From Bacteroidota bacterium (lineage in GTDB: Bacteria > Bacteroidota > Bacteroidia > Bacteroidales > UBA5342), in assembly GCA_003249935.1 (NCBI GenBank), contig QKHT01000201.1:1-54838 (forward strand): 54,838 nucleotides of DNA. Reading direction: 5' to 3'. Position numbers and translations under genes: made by a program. Shown here in pieces: positions 1-7,927 of the stretch; position 1 is the first letter of the stretch; each line of letters starts with the position of its first letter. The notes below the pieces were generated by a model. The model ran no database searches. It worked only from the letters and a program-made list of their open reading frames with translations, and was not told the DNA's origin.

Positions 1-154
1 TTGCGCTCTGTCCAAAAGTGACATTTGATGAAAACAAAAATTTTCTGTAAGCCGTAGACATTATGTCGCAAGGGTAGTTGAACGAGAAAATTTAAGACTA
101 AATAAAATTTAACGAACTATTATAACAGTAATACTCCATTTAAATCACAAATAA

Positions 155-1651
155 ATGACTAAACAAAATTTAATTAACACCAAAATCGGGGCATTATTTT
201 TATTTGCCGCCTGCAATACTTTACAGGCAACGTCAAAAAAGCCCAACATTATCTGGATCTTTTCAGACGACCATTCTGTGCAGGCTATTGGCGCATATCA
301 TGGTCGGTTTGCGCCGCTAAATCCTACGCCCAATATCGATAAAATTGCAAATGAAGGTATGCGATTCGATCGTTGTTATGTTGCTAATTCAATCTGTGCA
401 CCAAGTCGTGCCACGTTGCTTACCGGTTTACATAGCCACCTCAACGGCAAAATTGATAACAAAGCACCTTTCGATCACAACCAACAGCAGTTCCAGAAAA
501 TTTTGCAGAAAAATGGATACCAAACTGTTTTGATTGGTAAAATTCATATTGATGGTAAAATGCAGGGCTTCGACCATTGGGAGGTACTTCCGGGGCAGGG
601 CGAGTATTATAATCCTGAATTTATCAGCGAATCGGGGAAGTATAGGGCCAATGGTTATGTTACCGACATTATCACAGATAAAGCACTGGATTGGTTGCAA
701 AATAAACGCGATAAAAACAAACCATTTATGCTCATGATTCATCATAAATCACCGCACCGGAACTGGATACCGGCACAACGGGATATGCATAAATACGACA
801 ACGTTGAAATTCCCGAGCCGGATAACCTTTTCGACGATTATAATACCCGAACCACCGCAGCACACAAACAAAAAATGTCGATAGATATTGATATGACTCT
901 GGATAAGGATTTGAAGCTTGGTGATGATTTTGGCGGGCCTGCCGGTATGTACAATGAACGCAAGGAGTGGTTTGCAAAAAATAATCCAACAGGAAAAGAT
1001 TTGGTTCACTGGAAATATCAAACTTATCTCAAAGATTACCTGAGTTGTGTATGGGGCGTTGACGAAAATGTAGGCCGCGTATTGGACTACCTCGAAAAAA
1101 ATGGTTTGGATAAAAATACGGTGGTTTGCTATTCGTCCGACCAAGGATTTTATAATGGCGAACATGGCTGGTTCGATAAGCGCTTTATGTACGAAGAGTC
1201 GTTCCGCACGCCATTATTAGTACGTTGGCCGGGACATATCAAAGCGGGTTCGGTTAATACCGATCTGGTTCAGAACATCGATTTTGCCGAAACTTTTTTG
1301 GATTTGGCGAAAACAAAAATTCCTGAAAACATGCAAGGGGTAAGTATAGTGCCATTGTTAAAGAGCAAAACACCTGCCGATTGGCGGAGGTCTCTCTATT
1401 ATCACTACTACGAATATCCGGGAGCACACAATGTACGCAAGCACGAGGGGGTAACCGACAAACGTTATAAACTGATCCGATTTTACGGTAAGGATGTTCC
1501 CGGTGGCGGGGAATGGGAACTTTATGATCTCGAAAAAGATCCTTCTGAGATGAATAATGTATATGATAATCAGGAATATGCTGAGATTGTAGTTCAACTC
1601 AAAAAGGAACTTGCAAACTTACGCGTAAAGTATAAGGCAAATTTAGATTAA
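155..1651 (+). CDS. S1-family sulfatase, GlcNAc-6-sulfatase-like
   Basis: Hydrolyses sulfate esters, probably on a glycan in the periplasm or at the cell surface. The 498-residue protein opens with a signal peptide; Cys20 follows LFAA, a poor lipobox. Asp38-Asp39 begin the metal site and Cys81 in CAPSR is the residue that must be converted to formylglycine, followed by the usual TLLTG. A second metal/active-site motif reads SSDQGFYNGEHGW, and the following FDKRFMYEES stretch resembles mucin-desulfating GlcNAc-6-sulfatases as I remember them. Substrate is therefore a guess; the S1 fold is secure. It is the first of two co-oriented sulfatases, separated from the next by 258 bp without a recognisable promoter. 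Cys rather than Ser at the active site means an anaerobic-type maturase (anSME) is the expected activator, and none lies in this window. Confidence 0.93.
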   Translation: MTKQNLINTKIGALFLFAACNTLQATSKKPNIIWIFSDDHSVQAIGAYHGRFAPLNPTPNIDKIANEGMRFDRCYVANSICAPSRATLLTGLHSHLNGKIDNKAPFDHNQQQFQKILQKNGYQTVLIGKIHIDGKMQGFDHWEVLPGQGEYYNPEFISESGKYRANGYVTDIITDKALDWLQNKRDKNKPFMLMIHHKSPHRNWIPAQRDMHKYDNVEIPEPDNLFDDYNTRTTAAHKQKMSIDIDMTLDKDLKLGDDFGGPAGMYNERKEWFAKNNPTGKDLVHWKYQTYLKDYLSCVWGVDENVGRVLDYLEKNGLDKNTVVCYSSDQGFYNGEHGWFDKRFMYEESFRTPLLVRWPGHIKAGSVNTDLVQNIDFAETFLDLAKTKIPENMQGVSIVPLLKSKTPADWRRSLYYHYYEYPGAHNVRKHEGVTDKRYKLIRFYGKDVPGGGEWELYDLEKDPSEMNNVYDNQEYAEIVVQLKKELANLRVKYKANLD

Positions 1652-1909
1652 CTTTTATGAATTATACATGCAGTCCGGATTAAAGTGATAGGAACATTTG
1701 GATTGAGCCTTAAAATTATTCGTATTTTAGAGGGTTTGGTTTGTATTGATGATACAACTAACCTTTCTTTTTTTGTTCACATATGTAATTCGATAGATTG
1801 TAGTAACTTCTAAAAATAACTGGAGATTAACCAGAATGCAATCATCATAAAATCTTGTGATTTATATTTACAAATTGCTAATCGAAATATTTAAAAATAA
1901 AAAGAAACA

Positions 1910-3355
1910 ATGAATTCAAAAATTCTTCAAACCATCGCATTTGCATCTCTTTCGATTGCTGCTGGTTCACAACAAAAACCCAATGTCGTGGTTATCTTTT
2001 CCGATCAGCTTGCCCCATGGGCCTTAAGCTGTTATGGCGGAACCGATATTCAAACGCCTAATATCGATAAACTTGCCCATGAAGGTGTGCGGTTCAATAA
2101 TGCTTATTGCATTAAGGCTGTTTGTACACCTTCGCGAGGCTCAATGCTTACCGGTTTGTATCCTTTTGCACACGAAGCAGAGAATAACCAGATGTTGCTG
2201 AGTAATGATGTGGAAACGTATGCCGACGTGCTTAACGCCCATGGTTACAAAACCGGATATATCGGAAAATGGCACCTTGCGGGACACATGGGGCCAAATC
2301 AAAATCCAAACTGGAATCCTTCGCCCAATGGTGGTTTTAAGGATGCGACATATATGTATAACAACGGACATTGGAAAAACATTATTGATCGTCCCGGAAG
2401 TACACCGTTGGTGTCGACAAATATATCAGCCAATCCCGATGAATATGGTACCGACTGGCTTTTTAATAAGGGATTCGATTATATCGAAAGCCATAAAAAT
2501 GAACCGTTTGCGTTGGTTGTTTCCCCTCCCGATCCCCATCCCGGACTAAAAGTACGCGAACCGTACAACAAAATGGTTGATGTAAAAAAACTGAGTTATC
2601 CCAAGTCGCTCTATCCTGAAAACCTGCACAATCAGAAAAATGGTTCTGCCTATAAACCCGAACCCCGATTGTTAAATAATAAGGCTCAGTACCTTGGAAT
2701 GGTACTTTTGCTTGATGAATATATCGGCAAATTGATTGAAAAACTTAAAGCCGATGGAATTTACGATAATACCATCATCATTCTAACTGCCGACCATGGC
2801 GAAATGATGGGTGCTCACGGATGCGCAGGAAAGGCGGTCCCTTATCAAGAGGCTTACAATATTCCGTTTATCGTTCATGCGCCAAAATTATTTAAACCCA
2901 AGGTAATTAATGATTTATATTCGAACCTCGATTTTAAATCGACGCTTCTGGGGTTGTTAAAGTTTGAGGGAAAACCAAATCATGGCTATGACAAAAGCTT
3001 TTTGATAACCGGAGTGAAACCTAAAACTGCTGTGGATGAAAATATATTCTTCGACTTTGCAAAAGGTGGAAAAGATGCAGATGAAGAGGGCGGCAAACCA
3101 CATGTAGGCGTTATTACCCCGGAATATTGGCTGGCAGTAAACTTTAATAAAACGGATCAGGATGTTACCGGTGTCGAAAGTGTTTTGTTATTCGATCGTA
3201 AAAACGACCCATTACAATTAAACAATCTGTATGGTGCGGCCGGGCAGAATGCAAGATCAAAGGCGTTGTTGAAGCTAATATCCGATGAATTTAAGCGTGT
3301 AAAAAACGCAAATACGTTTGTGTTGGAATTTATTGATAGAGAGATTAAAAAGTAG
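1910..3355 (+). CDS. S1-family sulfatase
   Basis: A second secreted sulfatase, 481 residues. The short N-terminal signal peptide ends near residue 20. The metal motif FSDQ (Asp32, Gln33) replaces the more common DD pair, Cys72 lies in CTPSR followed by GSMLTG, and the second metal motif TADHGEMMGAHG is near residue 295. The overall order is that of an arylsulfatase-type S1 enzyme, but the C-terminal half differs clearly from the upstream sulfatase, so the two are not recent duplicates and probably remove sulfate from different positions or sugars. It converges on the T9SS cargo operon, with a shared hairpin terminator between them. Exact subfamily not assigned. Confidence 0.92.
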   Translation: MNSKILQTIAFASLSIAAGSQQKPNVVVIFSDQLAPWALSCYGGTDIQTPNIDKLAHEGVRFNNAYCIKAVCTPSRGSMLTGLYPFAHEAENNQMLLSNDVETYADVLNAHGYKTGYIGKWHLAGHMGPNQNPNWNPSPNGGFKDATYMYNNGHWKNIIDRPGSTPLVSTNISANPDEYGTDWLFNKGFDYIESHKNEPFALVVSPPDPHPGLKVREPYNKMVDVKKLSYPKSLYPENLHNQKNGSAYKPEPRLLNNKAQYLGMVLLLDEYIGKLIEKLKADGIYDNTIIILTADHGEMMGAHGCAGKAVPYQEAYNIPFIVHAPKLFKPKVINDLYSNLDFKSTLLGLLKFEGKPNHGYDKSFLITGVKPKTAVDENIFFDFAKGGKDADEEGGKPHVGVITPEYWLAVNFNKTDQDVTGVESVLLFDRKNDPLQLNNLYGAAGQNARSKALLKLISDEFKRVKNANTFVLEFIDREIKK

Positions 3356-3470
3356 TATTAGATGAAAGGTTCGGAAAGTAATTCTATGTTTAATTGGTAA
3401 ACCAATCGTTTTCGGAATATTTCATGCGATTCGACCTGCATAAGTAATATTTAATACCCTGAATAATCAA

Positions 3471-3499
3471 AAAGGGCTGCCTATAACAGGCAGCCCTTT
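3471..3499. terminator. Bidirectional rho-independent terminator
   Basis: A perfect 12-bp stem (AAAGGGCTGCCT at 3471-3482 with its complement at 3488-3499) and a 5-nt loop sit between the convergent sulfatase and CBM6 genes. A residues on one side and T residues on the other allow it to end transcripts from both directions. Confidence 0.85.
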
Positions 3500-3536
3500 C
3501 CTATTGCAAACTGGTATTTTTAGTTTCAGGCTATTT

Positions 3537-5369
3537 TTACTTGTCGATTAATACCTTCAGGTTCTCTGAATGTGTTTCATCTGAAATATGAAGCATATAA
3601 ATGCCATTGTTAAGATTAGAAATATTGAGGGTGTTGAAGTTCCCTTGATTAAGCTTAAACGATGCTTTTGTTCGCCCGGATAAATCGAACAGTGTTGCGG
3701 TTGCATTGTTTGAGATTGAACCAACAATTTGCAATTTGTTGCCGGAGCAATATGCCGAAACAGCTTTTGGGGTGTCGATCTCCTTTTTAGATACAAAATT
3801 TGCTTCAAGACTAAAATAATCGACATTTACACTGCCATCCACCCATTCAAGTTTAATGACATCGGGATCGTTATTGCTGTCGGTGGGTTTGGTATTCATC
3901 GAAAATAACAAGGTTTCCTGAAATGTGAACCAGCCGCCGGTTGCCGGTATTGCAAAAGTGCCTATCTCCTGGTCGTTTAGCCAGATACGTATGGTCTGTG
4001 GATTTGGATTGGCATGATTTAATACTATATCAAACAGCGGTTTGTCGATGTCAGGGATGGTGTATTGCGTCCAGTCACCCGGTGCTGTCCAGCAAATATT
4101 TGCGCCATTGCTCCGGTTGCTGTTTGCATTTTCCAATTGCACGGCACCTGATGTTCCTGTACCCTGGTCCTTGCCATCATCGCGGTACGAAAGAGATCCT
4201 GCTTGAATTGAAAAGTCTTTAAATGCCACATTTGCACCGCCATAATCAAAGTCTTCAGCTTCAATCCTTTCATTCCAGCTTGCTCTTGTTTTATAGGCTC
4301 CCGAAGTTGCCCTGGATGCATAAGCGGTGAGTTCCGGTGAGGTATTTAGCTCGGTAGTGTTATCGGTTGCAACAGCTGTTATAATGGACTTGCCACCGGG
4401 TAATGCATAGGCAATTTCCCAACGATTGTTGCCACTATTATATATGCCTGAACCAATATTTGTTGCACCATTATAAAACACAACCGACGATATGGTTCTG
4501 CCAGCAGAAGCTGTTGCCTCGGCCTGAAGTGTAATAACATCTCCGGAATTGTTGTAGCTGTTATTGGCTGGAGCTGAAATGGATACAGTTGGTTTTGTTG
4601 ATGCCGGCACTTTGAGGAAAACGAAACCACCAAAAGCACCATTCCAGTTGTCGCCTTTGTGATGAACCTTTACAACATAAGTCCCCGCTGCAATTGTTGC
4701 TGCTGTCTTAACCTTTATCCAGTTCGAAGAGTTATCGGTGCCGGTTGGCGAGGTGTTTACCGAAATATAGGACATCTGACAGGTGCCATTAGTCGATGAA
4801 GTGCCTAAAGCACTTGTTTTGGCAAGCGGGGCCGTATTAAAAGTAAAGGAATGAACCGCAGTACTCATATCTGCCGGGTTATAAATATAAACGGCATAAT
4901 CGCCTTTGTTGCCCCCACGTTTTCTGATATACAAATTGTAATCGGTAGTTTCTGTGAATGTCACTGTGTAATAAAAGATGGCACCCCATGCGGTGTTGTC
5001 AAATGTTTTTGAATCCGTACGCCATCTTAGTCCTGTGCCAGCCACACTGGTGCCGGTTGTTTCAGAAAATACCCTTGGTGGAGTCCATCCATTGGAATTG
5101 CCAATAACAATGGCATCATTACTTGCCCCCTTTACATAAGTCTTGTTCAAATCGGTAAGGAGTGCGGTTGTTCCTGTTGAAGATTTGTCGAAATGCGATC
5201 CAAGAACCACCCAGGATGCATCCCAAACATTTTCAAGGTCAGCTTCAACCTTATCCGTTGGCATAACAAATGGCGATCCATCGTTATACGGAAAATAAGC
5301 ATAAGGCGTTTGTGCCTTTGTACTTATCATTATAAAGAATGTAATTGCTAAAATAAAATGTGTTTTCAT
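3537..5369 (-). CDS. Secreted CBM6/Ig-like protein with T9SS sorting domain
   Basis: No catalytic domain is recognised in these 610 residues. After a signal peptide (about 1-19) comes an N-terminal beta-rich region (about 20-255) that I cannot assign; it reads like a carbohydrate-binding or adhesive jelly-roll module. An Ig-like domain follows (about 260-350, starting at TKPTVSISAPANNS), then a CBM6-type module (about 365-535, beginning WNERIEAEDFDYGG with the typical GDWTQY and closing VNVDYFSLEA). The last 70 residues (DLSGRT, NGIYMLHI) are a type A T9SS C-terminal sorting domain, so the protein should cross the outer membrane. It is the last gene of a three-gene operon, 35 bp behind the GH43 gene. 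Likely role is binding the polysaccharide attacked by the neighbouring enzymes; that is inference. Confidence 0.85.
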   Translation of the reverse strand: MKTHFILAITFFIMISTKAQTPYAYFPYNDGSPFVMPTDKVEADLENVWDASWVVLGSHFDKSSTGTTALLTDLNKTYVKGASNDAIVIGNSNGWTPPRVFSETTGTSVAGTGLRWRTDSKTFDNTAWGAIFYYTVTFTETTDYNLYIRKRGGNKGDYAVYIYNPADMSTAVHSFTFNTAPLAKTSALGTSSTNGTCQMSYISVNTSPTGTDNSSNWIKVKTAATIAAGTYVVKVHHKGDNWNGAFGGFVFLKVPASTKPTVSISAPANNSYNNSGDVITLQAEATASAGRTISSVVFYNGATNIGSGIYNSGNNRWEIAYALPGGKSIITAVATDNTTELNTSPELTAYASRATSGAYKTRASWNERIEAEDFDYGGANVAFKDFSIQAGSLSYRDDGKDQGTGTSGAVQLENANSNRSNGANICWTAPGDWTQYTIPDIDKPLFDIVLNHANPNPQTIRIWLNDQEIGTFAIPATGGWFTFQETLLFSMNTKPTDSNNDPDVIKLEWVDGSVNVDYFSLEANFVSKKEIDTPKAVSAYCSGNKLQIVGSISNNATATLFDLSGRTKASFKLNQGNFNTLNISNLNNGIYMLHISDETHSENLKVLIDK

Positions 5370-5404
5370 AACTACTGAGATTTAAAAATTTACTTAATAT
5401 ATAA

Positions 5405-7918
5405 TTACTTGATAATAAGTTTTTTGCATGCAATGGTCGAATTTTGAGCATAGATACAAACCTGATAAATTCCTTTTTCGAATGTTGAACAATCGATAGT
5501 TGGTGTTAATCCTTTTTCGAAGCTTTGTTGGAACGCAACACGACCTAACATATCGATGATTACGACCTTCGTTTTCATATTCTGAATGCCCGTCAATTTA
5601 ACTACATTGCGAGCAGGATTTGGACTTAGCTTAATATCGCCAATCGATTGTTGGCCAATTGCATTATCGGTCTGATGCTTAATGATTTTAAACCAGTTGA
5701 GATTTAAAAGAAAACCGGAGCCAACAAATATTAATTTAACTGTGTGAGCACCTTGCGTTAACGAAACCTTGGCGGGTTCGGTGGTTTTCCATACCTGCCA
5801 TCCGGTGGTGTTACCAACAACTACCGTTTGTTCAAGTTTTCCATCTACCCAAAACTGAATCGATCCACCTGCCGAGCCGGATGCTACTCTGAACAGCACA
5901 TCATAATCGTCTGTTTTATCTACGCTTATCGAATATTGCGTCCAGTCGTTATTTTCAATATAATTTACATCTTGTCCACCAAATACATCACTGCAATTTT
6001 CCTTTTTTGTTCCACTTTCAGCAATATAATTTTCGGCCTGATAGGCTGTAAGCGTAACGGTAACATTAACCTCTAATTGGCTTACACAACCACTGATACT
6101 TTTGAAATATAATTTGTATTTACCTTGGTTTTTAACATCGGCAATAAATGTTTGATCTTTTTGATCAGATGCGAGGTTGTTTGGACCAGTCCAACTCCAT
6201 GTGCCATTTTCTGTCGATTCGGGTAAAAGTTTTACTACTTGCCCCCATTCTGCTTTCAAATCGGTTGTTTCTGTTTTTGTTTCGCTATCGAGTTGGCAAA
6301 AAAGTTTCGCAACCGCAGTACAGGTTTCAAATTTTACTTCAATGTTATTGTCTTCACTTATGGCATCGATAGTATAAGTGCTTACTGCACCTTTCGATAC
6401 GCCATTAACAATTACATCGCCGATTTTGTATCCCGAATTGCTTGCAAATGAAAACGTTGCACTGGTTCCTTGTTTATAGAATGTAACGTCGCCCGGAATA
6501 ATCGTGCCACCTGTTGAAGCGATTGGCGTAATTTTGTAATAGTTGAACCCGGAGTTTAAGGTTAGCTTGCTAATATTAAGAATATCGCCGGCTTGTTCGC
6601 TTTTGAAAAGCGTTCTCAATAGAAATCGGCCTTTATCTAATTTAATGGTGCCCGAAATTTTTTGGCTACCGGATGTGATGGGTATTGTTGAACCGAGTTT
6701 TCCGTTTATGTAAACTTCGATGATTCCTGCGTTTTTAATATTTGCAGATTCTATTTCGATATTGTAACTATCGCTTCCCAATACATCGATCACATATTCC
6801 GCAAAATCGGTATTGTTGATAGATGTTACAGAATTTCCACTTACAGTTATCCCTTGTTGTTTATAGGTTTTTATTGCTTCAATGCTTCCGGGAATTGTGG
6901 TTGCTGGTGAAGACCAAACCATGTCTCTTGCTACCGAAGTTTTACTGTCTTTTTCAACAAATTTGATAGTTCCATCGGGGTTGTGATAAAGGTAGGCAAC
7001 GCATGTATTTCGCTTCCAGCTGTTTCCTCCGTTATAGCTACCTGTATGGTAAAAAATATACCATTGACCATGATATTCTACAATCGAGTGGTGATCTTGT
7101 GCACCTGTCGGGTTTTCCTTTATTCCGCCTTTGAACTCGAAAGGGCCATAAGGACTATCACCCACGGCATAAAGCGCACCATAACTTTTGGGATCGGTTC
7201 CTACCTTAACTCCTTTGTAATTAGACCACGACAAGTAATACTTACCATTGTATTTGTGCATGAATGAACCTTCTACATAGTTGTTGGGATCGCAACCAAT
7301 ATCTATGCGCCTCATGTCTTCGGCTAATTCTATCATGTTATCCTTCAGTTTTGCAACAAATGGACTACCGGTATATCCAAAATAAAGATATGCTTGTCCA
7401 TCGTCATCGATAAAACACATGGGGTCGATGCCGGTTGTTCCTTGCAGAAAATCTTTTTCAGGTATAAATGGACCTTGCGGTTTGTCGCTCACTGCCACCC
7501 CCGTTCTGAAATTGGTTCCGCCTGATTTTAAGGTTGATGGAAAATAAAAGTAATACTTGCCATTTTTATAGGCACAATCGGGTGCCCACATGCTTCCGGT
7601 CCCGTTCCATTCTACATCACGCGAATGAAGTACTTCGCCGTAATCGGTCCAAGTTTCGAGGTCGGTGGTTGAAAATACATGATAACCATCCATGCCATCG
7701 TAATTGTTTCCGGCATTATCGGGGTCATGCGAGGCATACATCCATAGTTTACCATCGGCCCACACTTTACACGATGGGTCGGCGGTGCGCATGTGCGTAA
7801 CAAATGGATTGCCGGTTGCTTTAAATACATAAGGATAAACAATCGACGGGTCTTGAGCCTGAACATTGTATCCTGCCCAGAGTAGGACTGCTGAAAAAAT
7901 TGGAATTTTTAATTTCAT
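5405..7918 (-). CDS. Glycoside hydrolase family 43 with CBM6 and T9SS sorting domain
   Basis: A secreted five-bladed beta-propeller glycosidase, typically an alpha-L-arabinofuranosidase, beta-xylosidase or exo-galactanase. The catalytic triad is visible: Asp47 in TADPSC (general base), Asp165 in TGIDPMCF (pKa modulator) and Glu216 in YVEGSFM (general acid). The propeller spans about residues 28-330. It is followed by a beta-sandwich region (about 340-460), an InlB/Big-type repeat (about 460-530), a spacer with a PKD/Ig-like feel, a CBM6 module (about 640-745) and a T9SS sorting domain at 754-837 with SPNPARN. Signal peptide is residues 1-21. It starts 9 bp after the beta-helix gene, so the two are surely cotranscribed. 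Family and secretion route are firm; the exact sugar released cannot be read from the sequence. Confidence 0.93.
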   Translation of the reverse strand: MKLKIPIFSAVLLWAGYNVQAQDPSIVYPYVFKATGNPFVTHMRTADPSCKVWADGKLWMYASHDPDNAGNNYDGMDGYHVFSTTDLETWTDYGEVLHSRDVEWNGTGSMWAPDCAYKNGKYYFYFPSTLKSGGTNFRTGVAVSDKPQGPFIPEKDFLQGTTGIDPMCFIDDDGQAYLYFGYTGSPFVAKLKDNMIELAEDMRRIDIGCDPNNYVEGSFMHKYNGKYYLSWSNYKGVKVGTDPKSYGALYAVGDSPYGPFEFKGGIKENPTGAQDHHSIVEYHGQWYIFYHTGSYNGGNSWKRNTCVAYLYHNPDGTIKFVEKDSKTSVARDMVWSSPATTIPGSIEAIKTYKQQGITVSGNSVTSINNTDFAEYVIDVLGSDSYNIEIESANIKNAGIIEVYINGKLGSTIPITSGSQKISGTIKLDKGRFLLRTLFKSEQAGDILNISKLTLNSGFNYYKITPIASTGGTIIPGDVTFYKQGTSATFSFASNSGYKIGDVIVNGVSKGAVSTYTIDAISEDNNIEVKFETCTAVAKLFCQLDSETKTETTDLKAEWGQVVKLLPESTENGTWSWTGPNNLASDQKDQTFIADVKNQGKYKLYFKSISGCVSQLEVNVTVTLTAYQAENYIAESGTKKENCSDVFGGQDVNYIENNDWTQYSISVDKTDDYDVLFRVASGSAGGSIQFWVDGKLEQTVVVGNTTGWQVWKTTEPAKVSLTQGAHTVKLIFVGSGFLLNLNWFKIIKHQTDNAIGQQSIGDIKLSPNPARNVVKLTGIQNMKTKVVIIDMLGRVAFQQSFEKGLTPTIDCSTFEKGIYQVCIYAQNSTIACKKLIIK

Positions 7919-7927
7919 AACTGATTA

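Noticed and set aside
1-154. End of an upstream gene at the left edge
   Set aside because: Only six codons before a stop in one frame; not enough to support a call, and nothing else is recognised before the first sulfatase.
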